Source: J014 sp964486055 (GTDB taxonomy: Bacteria > Acidobacteriota > Blastocatellia > Pyrinomonadales > Pyrinomonadaceae). From it: a stretch of 64,000 nucleotides of DNA. Both the position numbers and the translations under genes were made by a program. Where the stretch lies: NCBI GenBank assembly GCA_964486055.1, contig CAZALE010000003.1, positions 240,326 through 304,325 of the forward strand, read 5' to 3'. The notes beneath the pieces are model-generated. The model had not been told where the DNA came from and searched no databases. It worked only from the letters and a program-made list of their open reading frames with translations. Positions 34,055-43,392 of the stretch are shown here, piece after piece. The first letter of the stretch is position 1; each line of letters opens with the position of its first letter.

Positions 34055-35677
34055 ATGAAACTAACTCGTCGTGAGATCCTAAAAAGTTTCTTAGGTTTAC
34101 CTTTCATTTTAAAAGCCTGCAGATCTGGGCAGGATATTGCGGGATTAACTGGCGAAATTCTTGGCGCTGATGCAAAAGTAGGACATTTGATCAGAGACTA
34201 CTTAACCCCAGAGGTAACTAGTGAAAATCTTGAAAATAAGGGAGTAGTAATTGTCGGAGGCGGAATTGCTGGTCTTACAGCCGCATGGAAATTCAAAAAA
34301 AGTAATTTTCATGATTTTGTTTTACTAGAATTGGAGCCTCGAATTGGTGGAACGGCTCAGAGTGGGCAAAATAGTTTTATTTCATATCCATGGGGTGCAC
34401 ATTATCTACCAGTTCCACTCAAGGAAAATCAACCTCTCATAGATCTACTGGACGAGATGGGATTGACAGAAGGAAGAGATGAACGTGGTGAAGTTTTGAT
34501 CAAGGAAGAGTATCTATGTCGCTCCCCCGAAGAGAGAATATTCTACAGGGGTAGATGGTATGAAGGTCTATATCCTCACGTAGGTGAAAGCGAAAGAGAC
34601 AAGCAAGAGTTAGCCGAATTTCAGAGAAAAATAGATTTTTGGGTCAACTGGAGAGATCCCTCTGGTAAGAGAGCTTTTACATTGCCTGTGGCAAACTGCT
34701 CGGATGACGCAGAGACCTCATCTCTGGACAAGATCTCTTTCAGCGAATGGCTCAGACTTCAAGGATTTTCATCCGAGCGACTCCTCTGGTATTGCAATTA
34801 TGCATGTCGTGACGATTATGGACTGACAATCGATGAGACATCAGCTTGGGCTGGATTATTTTATTTCTGCTCCAGAGTGCGCAAAAGCGGTGACGAATCA
34901 CAACCTTTTATAACCTTTCCAGAGGGTAATGGGTATTTCGTGAATTATTTTTATTCGAAAGTAAAAGAGCACGTGCGATTGAAAAGCGCAGTTGTAGAGA
35001 TAGTAACTAATGAGAATGATGTAACTGTTGTCTATCTTGACGTTGTTGAACAAAAATATAGAGCCATAAAAGCTAGAATGGCGATATTTGCCGCTCCGAT
35101 GTTTACTGCACGATTTTTAATTAGAGATTTTAAGGAAAATCCACCAGATTACCTAAAAGAGTTCGAGCACAATTGTTGGTTTGTTGCAAATCTGACTTTA
35201 AAGGATCGGCCAAAATCCAGATTCACACAGGATTTTCCGTTATCATGGGATAATGTTATTTACGATAGCCCATCATTAGGCTATGTTTGTGCTACTCATC
35301 AAAAATGCATAGACTACGGGCCGACGGTTTTTACTTATTATTACCCCATGGGAAACAGCAAAGAATCACGAATAAAGCTATTTTCGCTCGGCTGGGAAGA
35401 ACTAGTTGACATTATCCTAATGGATTTATCAAGGGCGCACGAAGACATCTATTCTCTTGTTGAAAGAATTGACATAATGCGATGGGGACACGCAATGATA
35501 TCTCCACGACCAGCCTTCGTAAGATCTCAATCTTTAAGAAAAGCCCAGAAGCCCTATCGCAATATTTTCTTTGCTAATACTGATCTTAGCGGAGTAGCAC
35601 TTTTTGAGGAGGCGTTTTTTCACGGTAACAGAGCAGCAGATGAAATTTTGAGGATCATCCGTCATCAAAATCTGTAG
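34055..35677 (+). CDS. FAD-dependent amine oxidase-like protein, probably exported by Tat
   Basis: 540 aa. The N-terminus LTRREILKSFLGLPFILKAC resembles a twin-arginine signal followed by a cysteine, so a Tat lipoprotein is possible. A dinucleotide-binding motif VVIVGGGIAGLTAAW is near residue 65, then LLELEPRIGGTAQSG, the second FAD-contact motif of flavin amine oxidases. The C-terminal FFANTDLSGVALFEEAFFHG closes the FAD site. In a polyamine cluster, oxidation of a polyamine is the natural guess, but phytoene-desaturase-like and other roles share the fold. Its start codon is contiguous with the previous stop. Confidence 0.75.
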   Translation: MKLTRREILKSFLGLPFILKACRSGQDIAGLTGEILGADAKVGHLIRDYLTPEVTSENLENKGVVIVGGGIAGLTAAWKFKKSNFHDFVLLELEPRIGGTAQSGQNSFISYPWGAHYLPVPLKENQPLIDLLDEMGLTEGRDERGEVLIKEEYLCRSPEERIFYRGRWYEGLYPHVGESERDKQELAEFQRKIDFWVNWRDPSGKRAFTLPVANCSDDAETSSLDKISFSEWLRLQGFSSERLLWYCNYACRDDYGLTIDETSAWAGLFYFCSRVRKSGDESQPFITFPEGNGYFVNYFYSKVKEHVRLKSAVVEIVTNENDVTVVYLDVVEQKYRAIKARMAIFAAPMFTARFLIRDFKENPPDYLKEFEHNCWFVANLTLKDRPKSRFTQDFPLSWDNVIYDSPSLGYVCATHQKCIDYGPTVFTYYYPMGNSKESRIKLFSLGWEELVDIILMDLSRAHEDIYSLVERIDIMRWGHAMISPRPAFVRSQSLRKAQKPYRNIFFANTDLSGVALFEEAFFHGNRAADEILRIIRHQNL

Positions 35678-35757
35678 GAATACTAGCAAGTCAAAGGATC
35701 ATATGAATCGAATTACACAAAGTCCAACAAGCCTGATAAGTAGAGAAAAGTTAAATC

Positions 35758-36840
35758 ATGAGTGCTGAGATAACTGCAAAAATGAACATCGGAAGAGACA
35801 CTGAGAGCAAAAGCTTTTGGCTCTTTTCTGCCCCGATAGACTTAATGATTTTTTCAGGTAGTGCTCTTTTGTCATTCGTGCTTTTAGCGATTGGTTGGCA
35901 GATGGGATTTCTTTACTCAGAAACTCCAGATTGGGCTTGGATCTCAGCTGTACTATTAGTTGATGTCGCTCATGTCTGGGCAACCTCTTTTCGAGTCTAT
36001 TTTGACTTCGAGGAATTTAAACGCAGATTGCCACTTTACTTAGGAGTTCCGATTGCCGGCTATATCCTATGTGTAGCCTTATACTCGGAAGGAGAGTTAG
36101 TATTTTGGCGAACGCTCGCTGCGCTTGCTGTATTTCATTTCATTCGTCAACAGTATGGCTGGGTCATGTTGTATCGCCGCAAGCTCAAAGAAAGTAACAA
36201 ACTCTCATATTACATAGACGCTACTACAATTTATCTGTCGACTATCTACCCTCTCGCATTTTGGATGTGTAATCTGCCGAGAAATTTCCAATGGTTTGTG
36301 CAAAATGATTTCCTCCCGCTACCAAATTGGCTTGATGATTTATTATTCCCGCTATATGTAATTTCCCTGATGGCTTACTTTTGCAAATCGATTTATTTGT
36401 ACATAAAAAAAGGATTTCTAAATCCCGGCAAAGACATAGTGGTAGTGACCACAGCAGCATGCTGGTATGTTGGCATCGTTGCCCTTAACTCCGACTTTGC
36501 CTTTACGGTAACAAACGTTCTAATTCACGGCATCCCTTATTTTGCGATAGTATATCTCTATGCACAATCGCGAAAGTCGCAGACGAATGGACTCTATCGC
36601 AGGCTTTCATCAAACTGGATTGTCTTCCTGGCAACGCTCTGGCTTCTTGCTTATCTTGAGGAATTACTCTGGCATCGCAGCATATGGCATGAGCGAGAGT
36701 GGCTTTTCGGGAGCTACTGGGATTTTGACGAATGGAAAACTTATTTGGTTCCTCTCTTGGCTTTACCACAGCTGTCTCATTATATTCTCGATGGATTCAT
36801 ATGGCGAAAAAAGGATAACCCAAATCTTCAGCTACCGTAA
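35758..36840 (+). CDS. Polytopic membrane protein with conserved-looking histidine motifs, unknown function
   Basis: 360 aa with about eight membrane helices. Histidines recur near helix ends in distinctive contexts: DVAHVWATSFRVYFD, AVFHFIRQQYGW, LIHGIPYFAIVY and LSHYILDGFIWR. Such spacing is reminiscent of membrane di-iron or haem proteins, but I cannot place it in a named family. It lies 80 bases after the flavoprotein gene, with a weak AGAGAAAAG RBS, and the next lipoprotein gene begins inside its 3' end. Membership of the speD cluster is inferred from strand and spacing. Confidence 0.6.
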   Translation: MSAEITAKMNIGRDTESKSFWLFSAPIDLMIFSGSALLSFVLLAIGWQMGFLYSETPDWAWISAVLLVDVAHVWATSFRVYFDFEEFKRRLPLYLGVPIAGYILCVALYSEGELVFWRTLAALAVFHFIRQQYGWVMLYRRKLKESNKLSYYIDATTIYLSTIYPLAFWMCNLPRNFQWFVQNDFLPLPNWLDDLLFPLYVISLMAYFCKSIYLYIKKGFLNPGKDIVVVTTAACWYVGIVALNSDFAFTVTNVLIHGIPYFAIVYLYAQSRKSQTNGLYRRLSSNWIVFLATLWLLAYLEELLWHRSIWHEREWLFGSYWDFDEWKTYLVPLLALPQLSHYILDGFIWRKKDNPNLQLP

Positions 36841-37426
36841 GCGTCTTCTAGTTCTTGTCCTATCTTGCTTATCAATCCTACAACTATCTTGCTCATCTCG
36901 AGACGATCGTTTCTTCACACTTTTAGATGAAACGGATGATGCGGCAAAGCTCGTCCAAGAGGCAAATGAAGATTTGAAGCAAATAAGGAGGATGTACAAG
37001 GAAAATGAGGGCAAGATCGAGCAACTAAAGCAAGCAATGAAGGATAATCGAATAGATGAAGTCAAGAAAATCGCTGATGATTTGGTTTATCTGATCAATG
37101 ACGGGATGGCACTTGGAGAAAACGCATTGAAGAAAATAAACAGAGCTAGTGAGATGAACATTAATAAGACTTACAAGGATTACCTTCAGCTCAAAAGAGA
37201 AAGCCTTCAAAAGCAACTAGAAGCATTTGAATATAGGCGACAAGCCGCCGTATTACTGAGAGATAGCTTCGGCACCAAAGATAAATTTGAAATTGAAAAG
37301 GCAAAATCAGATTTCAAACAAAAAGAGGAAAACTTTCGCCAAGAAATGGAAATAGCGCGCCAACTTAGCGCTGAAGCCAATCAACTAGCGAAAGAAGCAA
37401 TCCAGAATCAGTCAATAAAGCAGTGA
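36791..37426 (+). CDS. Coiled-coil lipoprotein
   Basis: 211 aa from the ATG at 36791, overlapping the previous gene by 50 bases. The N-terminus has basic residues and a lipobox ending LSILQLSCSS, giving lipidation at the Cys. The mature part is almost entirely charged alpha-helix (e.g. RMYKENEGKIEQLKQAMKD and EMEIARQLSAEANQLAKEA), predicted to form coiled coils in the periplasm. No enzyme motif. Longer frames starting at 36560 lie wholly inside the upstream gene and lack a signal peptide. Last gene of the cluster. Confidence 0.65.
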   Translation: MDSYGEKRITQIFSYRKRLLVLVLSCLSILQLSCSSRDDRFFTLLDETDDAAKLVQEANEDLKQIRRMYKENEGKIEQLKQAMKDNRIDEVKKIADDLVYLINDGMALGENALKKINRASEMNINKTYKDYLQLKRESLQKQLEAFEYRRQAAVLLRDSFGTKDKFEIEKAKSDFKQKEENFRQEMEIARQLSAEANQLAKEAIQNQSIKQ

Positions 37427-37441
37427 TTCGAGGAGATCATC

Positions 37442-38026
37442 TCAGAAAGTGCCTCTAACTAGATCCTCAAAATCATCTATTGATGGTAATTCTGAGAGAT
37501 CCTTCAAGCCAAACTGAATCAGAAATTCCTTTGATGTCCCATAAGTCATGGGCTTTCCAACCGTATCTTTTCTTCCCTTTGCCACAATCAATTTCTTTTC
37601 GAGTAACGTTTTTATGGCTGATGCTGATTGCACGCCTCGTATCTCTAAAATCTCTGCGACGGTGACTGGTTGTTTGTATGCGATGACTGCCAGCGTCTCC
37701 AGCGCTGCAACTGAGAGCTTTGCAGAGGGCTTTGTCTTAAGAAATGCGCGAATGTATTCATGATACTCTGGCCTAGTAGTTATCTCCCATCCGCCAGCTA
37801 TCTGTCTAATTTGCAATCCGCTTCCTCTCTCCCGATACTCATCTGCCAGCTTTTCAATCGCAGCGCTCACTACTTGCGGGCTTTCTCCGGTAATTTGTGA
37901 AATCGTCTGAGCAGAAATTGGTTCATCGGCAACAAAAATTAGTGCCTCGCATATGCTCTTTAGCTCATCTATGCCTCTTGAAACCTCTGATTCACCAGAA
38001 TTTCGTAAATCTTGATTCATCTGCAT
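37442..38026 (-). CDS. scpB: Segregation and condensation protein B
   Basis: 194-aa ScpB, the winged-helix partner in the SMC-ScpA-ScpB complex that organises and separates chromosomes. The family pattern is clear: CEALIFVADEPIS, LQIRQIAGGWEITTRPEY, LSVAALETLAVIAYKQPVT, EIRGVQSASAIKTLLE, and GRPM-like VGKPMTYGTS. scpA is not adjacent; instead scpB is the third gene of a nagZ / binding protein / scpB operon, four bases after the preceding stop. Confidence 0.93.
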   Translation of the reverse strand: MQMNQDLRNSGESEVSRGIDELKSICEALIFVADEPISAQTISQITGESPQVVSAAIEKLADEYRERGSGLQIRQIAGGWEITTRPEYHEYIRAFLKTKPSAKLSVAALETLAVIAYKQPVTVAEILEIRGVQSASAIKTLLEKKLIVAKGRKDTVGKPMTYGTSKEFLIQFGLKDLSELPSIDDFEDLVRGTF

Positions 38027-38030
38027 GGCC

Positions 38031-39575
38031 TTATTTAAGAGTCACATTCTTTACAAAATCCCAATCACCACTGGCATTTATTTTGACATTTGCGACTCTA
38101 TTACTTGCAACGACCATATTTGCTGGATACCAAAGTGGAAAGAGAGGTAAGTCACGAGCAACTATTTGTTGAGCTTTCCCATAAAGCTCCTTTGCTCTCT
38201 CTTTGTCGGAGGATTCGATTGCTTCAGTTATTATCCTATCAAATTCTGGATTAGCGTATCTGCTCCTGTTTCGACCGCCGTTTGGGTTTTTATCTGGTGA
38301 CTCGGCTGAATGAAATAAATCTCTCAAGAAAATAGGATCTTGATTGCCACCTACCCATATCGAGGTATTCATCTGAAACTTTCCAAGCCTAAGATAATCC
38401 AGCAAAGTGCTGGATTCAAGAGGTTCAATTTCGACATTTATTCCGACTTCCTTTAGATTTTGCTGAATCACTTGAGCATACTGGCTAACGGCCGCGCTCC
38501 CGGACACTATCGAGAGTTTTATTACCTCTCCCTTATAGTCTGCTTCTTTTAGTAGCTGACGGGCTCTTTCGGGATCATAAGAGTATCTAATGTCAGCGTT
38601 ATAAGCCCATGATTCCTCAGGTAAAATCGAATGAGCTACCTTTGCCTGTCCGCTCAGTAACTCCAGGACTATCTTTTGCCTGTCTATCGCATAAGCTATG
38701 GCCTGCCGGATTCTTAGATTATTCACAACCGGCGCTTTTAAATTAAATCCTATGTACCGCACATTCGATCCATCAGACTGAATGACCTGTAAATTCGGAT
38801 TATTCTTAAGTGAATTGAAGGTATCTGCAGAAAAATTAGTTGGATTAGGAGCCAAATCAACCCGTCCTGCTTGAAGCTCAGCTTGTAGAGCATTTGCGTC
38901 TGTTATAGTTCTAACATTTAGACGTTTAATTTGCGGAGCCCCCTCCCAATAATCTTGATTCGCTTCAAGCTCTACTAAATTATTCACCGCATCAAAGCTC
39001 AGGAACTTAAATGGACCTGTTCCTATAGGATTATTTTTCTGTTGATCTATAGTATTCTCTGGGATTATTGGAATCGTAACCAGATTCGATAATAGCTGAT
39101 TTATTAACGATGGTTTAGCCAGCTTTATCGTCAATGTATTTTCATCAGGAGTTTCTATTGACACGATATGAGGAACGCTTTTACCGTCAACTTTGTCAAA
39201 AAAGCTACCAGCTTTGTATCCACCCGACTCTAGCAGCTTTTCCAGAGTGTATTTGGCATCTTTCGATGTCAGTCTCTGGCCATTATGAAATTTAACATTG
39301 TCGTGTAAGATAAACGTAACGCTGACCCGATCATCGGCAACTTTGATCTCCTTTGCAAGCTCGCCGACATATTCAAACCGCTCATTTTTGCGAACAAGAG
39401 AATTATGGATTAGTGTCCTTATTCTATCAGCCGCAGTATCAGGTACAGACGTTGTCAAGGTATCGAGACTGGAAAACTTGTCTGATAAAGCTATGGTCAC
39501 AACTTCATTGCTGCGCGACCGGCAAGAAAAACAAATAAAGCAGCAAAATAAAAAAAGAAAAACCCACTTCTTCAA
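38031..39575 (-). CDS. ABC transporter family 5 (peptide-type) solute-binding lipoprotein
   Basis: 514-aa extracytoplasmic binding protein. The N-terminal signal ends in FCCFICFSC, a lipobox-like cysteine. The mature sequence is a typical SBP_bac_5 protein: VTFILHDNVKFHNGQRLTSKD, NPIGTGPFKF, NLKAPVVNNLRIRQAIAYA. These bind oligopeptides, murein peptides or other solutes. The start is TTG at 39573-39575, supported by GGAGG eight bases upstream inside the end of nagZ, so translation is coupled. No permease or ATPase genes accompany it. Next to NagZ a murein-peptide ligand is an appealing inference. Confidence 0.85.
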   Translation of the reverse strand: MKKWVFLFLFCCFICFSCRSRSNEVVTIALSDKFSSLDTLTTSVPDTAADRIRTLIHNSLVRKNERFEYVGELAKEIKVADDRVSVTFILHDNVKFHNGQRLTSKDAKYTLEKLLESGGYKAGSFFDKVDGKSVPHIVSIETPDENTLTIKLAKPSLINQLLSNLVTIPIIPENTIDQQKNNPIGTGPFKFLSFDAVNNLVELEANQDYWEGAPQIKRLNVRTITDANALQAELQAGRVDLAPNPTNFSADTFNSLKNNPNLQVIQSDGSNVRYIGFNLKAPVVNNLRIRQAIAYAIDRQKIVLELLSGQAKVAHSILPEESWAYNADIRYSYDPERARQLLKEADYKGEVIKLSIVSGSAAVSQYAQVIQQNLKEVGINVEIEPLESSTLLDYLRLGKFQMNTSIWVGGNQDPIFLRDLFHSAESPDKNPNGGRNRSRYANPEFDRIITEAIESSDKERAKELYGKAQQIVARDLPLFPLWYPANMVVASNRVANVKINASGDWDFVKNVTLK

Positions 39576-39580
39576 TTTCT

Positions 39581-40723
39581 TTATCCTCCGTAACTGTAGT
39601 TTAACTTAGCATTAAGTCTGGCTATTTCGTCAGAGAGCTCTAATAAACGTTTTTTATCAAATTCTAATGGCGGTCTCAAAAGCGATTTTATTTTTGCTAT
39701 TCTCCTTAGTGATTGATTGAGTCTTTCTTGAGAAATTTCTCCAGAACGAATAGCTGATAGTAACGCATTATATGCCTTGAACACTGAATCAACGTTAGAA
39801 CAAATCAGTATCATATCCTCTCCAGCATCAAAGGCCATCTTGGCTGCATCTTCTATCGAATAATGTTTAGTTATAGCTCCCATCTCCAGATCATCTGTTA
39901 AAACCAAATTCTCATATCCCAGCTCCTCGCGCAGAAGCTCAGTGACTATGTTTTTATTTATAGAGGCTGGTAAAATTTTGCCGCCGATTACCTCTTCGAT
40001 CAAGTCAATCTTAGGATACCCACCGTGTCCTACCATAACTGCCTTGACTCGATCCTCCTCATCACGCCTGAAAAGAAATAGTTCTATGTAGGGAGCTAAA
40101 TCTTTCTCTATCAACTCATCATGAGAAAGTGGTATCAGTGGCACTTCGTCATGGGAATCGATCTCGCCAGCACCTAAACCAGGAAAGTGTTTTAGGCAGC
40201 CAAGTATTCCCTCTCTTTGCAAGCCTCTGAGATAAACCATCGTGTATCCCAAAACCTCACCAGGCGATCTGCCGAAAGAGCGAGAATATAGTCCATTCGA
40301 TAGCTTTTCCCTTTCCTCACTTAAAATCTCCATAACAGGTGCAAAGTTCATGTTGAGTCCTAAAATACGCAGGATTTCGCCGGTCAATTTGCCAAGCAAT
40401 CGGGCAGCTGCTAAATCTCCGTTTTGCCTGATAGCTCTTGCTGATGGCATCGGGGTAATAACCCGTCTCAAACGATCAACAAGTCCACCCTCCTGATCTA
40501 TGCTGATTATTGGCTCTACCCGAAGATTCTCCCTGATCTGCTCATTAAGTCCTCGTGTCTGCTCTAAAGTCTTGATATTTCTGGCAAAGAGGCAAACTCC
40601 TCCAGGTGATACCTCATTCAGTAACTCCCTTGTCTGTGAATCAATCTCTGGACCAGGTAATCCTACAAGCAATATCTGCCCGACTTTTTTTTCTAATGGA
40701 AGTGAAAATATTTCCCTGAACAT
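39581..40723 (-). CDS. nagZ: Beta-N-acetylglucosaminidase NagZ (GH3)
   Basis: About 380 aa from the ATG at 40721-40723 (a TTG-started frame to 40786 adds unlike residues). NagZ removes GlcNAc from GlcNAc-anhydroMurNAc peptides in the cytoplasm during cell-wall recycling. Signatures: FARNI, ISIDQEGGLVDRL (substrate contact), CLKHFPGLG followed by IDSHDEVP (the NagZ-specific loop with general acid/base His), and LVLTDDLEMGAI with the nucleophile Asp. The last codons contain the Shine-Dalgarno of the next gene. Confidence 0.92.
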   Translation of the reverse strand: MFREIFSLPLEKKVGQILLVGLPGPEIDSQTRELLNEVSPGGVCLFARNIKTLEQTRGLNEQIRENLRVEPIISIDQEGGLVDRLRRVITPMPSARAIRQNGDLAAARLLGKLTGEILRILGLNMNFAPVMEILSEEREKLSNGLYSRSFGRSPGEVLGYTMVYLRGLQREGILGCLKHFPGLGAGEIDSHDEVPLIPLSHDELIEKDLAPYIELFLFRRDEEDRVKAVMVGHGGYPKIDLIEEVIGGKILPASINKNIVTELLREELGYENLVLTDDLEMGAITKHYSIEDAAKMAFDAGEDMILICSNVDSVFKAYNALLSAIRSGEISQERLNQSLRRIAKIKSLLRPPLEFDKKRLLELSDEIARLNAKLNYSYGG

Positions 40724-40890
40724 TGTCCGAAAACACTTATTACAAGGCAATCTTTGAATTATTTGACAAAATGAAAGCTTTTTCAAGGATTATAAAACAG
40801 AAATCTTAAAGCAGATTTTTCGTATTAACAAAGAATGGTCTGACAACGATTTCTTAGATTTCCTGAATTAGCAGTCCAGATGTAGCGAAT

Positions 40891-42186
40891 TTAGAAAGGC
40901 GGACGTTTCACAGGATTTCTAATTATCTGTCCAGGGTTTTCTTTTTCATATTTTATTGAGGCATCATCTTTGCCGCTTTGAGATTGAGTAACCTGACGAC
41001 TTTTGGGATTAGGTGAGTTTTGGGTTGGATAAGACCTTGAGTTGTAATCTACAGACTGCCCTACGACATAACTATCTTTTGCCCTAACTACAGCATTTTG
41101 AAGATTGACTCTAACAGTTATTCGTTTCCGCTGCCCTATCTGCCCAGGATTTTCAGGATAGTAACCTAATGTATATTGTCGTCTTAGCTCTTCTGCAACG
41201 TTTCCGAAAGCTCTTTCCAAATTATCACTTGCTTCGAAATACCTACCACTCGATCTCGAAGTCAGTTCTTGTAAATAGCGGCGGCCTCTAGCATAGTCTT
41301 CACGACTGGCACCAGCGGGAATCGATGTTCCACCAGAGGGAGTTGTACCACCTAGAATTATGGAAATTAAGACATCCCATCTGCCTCCTCTCGATCCAGG
41401 ATAACTAGGAGAATTGCTGCCTGCCATATCATGGTAAGTGTCGTACCTAACCGCATAAATCAAGGCATCTGATTCTTCAGCTTCGCGTAAGGTGTCATTA
41501 AAGCCAGCTTTTTTGGATGTTGTATCAACTCCATCCGTGAGCAAGACTATAGCTTTTCTACCTTCAATACGCCGACTCTCGTCTAATGCGTACTTAACAG
41601 CTTCATAAAGACTAGTGCCGTCTCCAAAGCTAGATTTTTTAATTGCTCTTTGCAATTCCCAACGATCACTGGTGAAATTACTCAACACCCTCACTTTACT
41701 ATCGAATGCTACTACTTTTACTTTATCATCCGGTCTAAGATAATTCGTGAAAGCTATCGCTGCGTCGTGAATCTGGTCGATCTTATAACGAGTAGAAGGA
41801 CTTACATCGATCAACAAAATTACAGAGAATGGCTGCTCAACACTGGCGAAATATTCAATTTTTTGAGGTGTCCCATCTTCAAAAATCTGAAAATCCTCCT
41901 TGCGCAAACCGCTAATGAATCTTCCATACCTATCAAAAACTGTAACTGGAATCATAACTAGACTAGTCTCTATTCTGATTACCTCGTCATCCTCACCAGC
42001 ACTAGGATTATCACTGGTCGAGTGTTGCCCCGAATCAGTCTTGTTAACTTGTGACTCCTTTGGCGTCTGAGTTTCGCCTCGTAAAATCGGTGGTTTGCGG
42101 GTTTCTGGTGTTGGCGCGGGATTCGTCTGAGCAAAAAGGTTCATGCACAAAAACAACCAAGCAAGCAAACATGTTAGTCTCTTCAT
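40891..42186 (-). CDS. Secreted VWA-domain protein (acidobacterial VWFA-related type), paralogue
   Basis: 431 aa. A signal peptide (LLAWLFLCMNLFAQ) is followed by a proline/serine-rich linker to residue ~65, then RIETSLVMIPVTVFD..DFQIFEDGTPQKIEYF as in the copy at 12645-13604, and a VWA domain with LIDVSPSTRYK in which the DxSxS metal site reads DVSPS. A C-terminal disordered region holds many Ser/Asn/Gln. AAGGAG precedes the ATG. Extracytoplasmic binding role presumed; partners unknown. Confidence 0.85.
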   Translation of the reverse strand: MKRLTCLLAWLFLCMNLFAQTNPAPTPETRKPPILRGETQTPKESQVNKTDSGQHSTSDNPSAGEDDEVIRIETSLVMIPVTVFDRYGRFISGLRKEDFQIFEDGTPQKIEYFASVEQPFSVILLIDVSPSTRYKIDQIHDAAIAFTNYLRPDDKVKVVAFDSKVRVLSNFTSDRWELQRAIKKSSFGDGTSLYEAVKYALDESRRIEGRKAIVLLTDGVDTTSKKAGFNDTLREAEESDALIYAVRYDTYHDMAGSNSPSYPGSRGGRWDVLISIILGGTTPSGGTSIPAGASREDYARGRRYLQELTSRSSGRYFEASDNLERAFGNVAEELRRQYTLGYYPENPGQIGQRKRITVRVNLQNAVVRAKDSYVVGQSVDYNSRSYPTQNSPNPKSRQVTQSQSGKDDASIKYEKENPGQIIRNPVKRPPF

Positions 42187-42229
42187 TTTTACCTACTCCT
42201 TAGCTGAATTTGATATTACCAGCACAATA

Positions 42230-43363
42230 TTAGATGCCAAAGGATTTATCATCTAGACTTGAAACTGCCAGTTTCAAAAATTCTTTTCTGATCGGATTTA
42301 TGTTGGGAAATGGAGGTTTTTTCATATGCGTTCGATTCGTGTATAGAATAAAAACTCTGCGTTTCTCGGGATCAATCCAAAGACTTGTGCCGGTAAATCC
42401 CAGATGACCAAAGCTAAAGTCTGGCAGAACCTGGTGTGCAACCGAATCAATGGTTCCCGCAAGTTGAAAAGCGAGTGAGCGATGCTCATTCAAGCCTCTT
42501 GTGAAATTACATCGAAAAAGATTGCATATTTCAGGCTCTAAGAGCGTAGACTCTTCAATCAGAAATTGCTGTGCGAGCTTGTAACTCTCCTCGACAGTAG
42601 AAAAAATACCAGCATGTCCAGAAACTCCACCCATGAACCAACAGTTACCATCATGCACCTCTCCCCAAATCACATTTTTACGGAAAAATTTTTCTTTTTT
42701 CTCACTGATGACATAACCCCTGTTCAGGCAAGTCTCGAGCTCGTAAAGATTACCTTCTTCATTTGCCGAAATTTCTTCGAGTAGATTGGCCGGAGGATTG
42801 AAAAAAGTTCTTCTTAAACCAAGTGGCAACGCTACTTCCCTCTGAAATACCTCAGCCAGAGAGACACCGTATATTCTCTCGATCAAACCCTGAAGAATAA
42901 TAAAGTTCAAATCGCTGTAGATCACCTTGGATCCATGCGAGGCCTCATTCTTTTGTGCGATGATCGCTCTCAATATCTCTGCTGGTGAATCAACTAACAG
43001 ATATAACGGAAGCCATGAAGCTAGTCCCGACGTGTGCGTCAATAGGTCGACAATGCGGACTTGGCTTTTATCTGTTCTCTGAAATTCATGAATGTACCTA
43101 GACACTCTGTCCTCTAAGTTTATCTCACCACGCTGCTGTAATATCGCACAAATAAGTCCAGTTACTAATGGTTTGGTAAGACTTGCCAAATCATAGATCG
43201 TCTCTATTTTTGCTCTTATTTTTTTTGGCTTTATAACGGCCTCACCAACTGCCCCCTTGAATTCCACACGGCCTTTTTCCGCTACCAAGTAAACAGCCGA
43301 GGGAAAATAACCTTCTTTAATTTTTGCGGATAAGAAACTGGAGATTATTGCATTCTCGGTCAT
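42230..43363 (-). CDS. Serine hydrolase, beta-lactamase/class C family
   Basis: 377 aa of the penicillin-binding-protein-like fold. The nucleophile motif SLTKPLVTG (SxxK) is near residue 61, the second motif is YSDLNFIIL near 148, and FGHLGFTGTSLW near 320 corresponds to the third (H/KxG) motif. No signal peptide is seen, so it may be cytoplasmic or use a non-classical route. Such enzymes are esterases, D-aminopeptidases or murein peptidases. Lying near nagZ and mpl, a murein-peptide role is possible. Confidence 0.82.
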   Translation of the reverse strand: MTENAIISSFLSAKIKEGYFPSAVYLVAEKGRVEFKGAVGEAVIKPKKIRAKIETIYDLASLTKPLVTGLICAILQQRGEINLEDRVSRYIHEFQRTDKSQVRIVDLLTHTSGLASWLPLYLLVDSPAEILRAIIAQKNEASHGSKVIYSDLNFIILQGLIERIYGVSLAEVFQREVALPLGLRRTFFNPPANLLEEISANEEGNLYELETCLNRGYVISEKKEKFFRKNVIWGEVHDGNCWFMGGVSGHAGIFSTVEESYKLAQQFLIEESTLLEPEICNLFRCNFTRGLNEHRSLAFQLAGTIDSVAHQVLPDFSFGHLGFTGTSLWIDPEKRRVFILYTNRTHMKKPPFPNINPIRKEFLKLAVSSLDDKSFGI

Positions 43364-43392
43364 CCAATTAAAAATCTAGGAAGATTCGTAAT

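Noticed and set aside
36560..36790. Extended start for the coiled-coil lipoprotein
   Set aside because: This part lies entirely inside the membrane-protein gene in another frame, and the lipoprotein signal begins only after ATG 36791.
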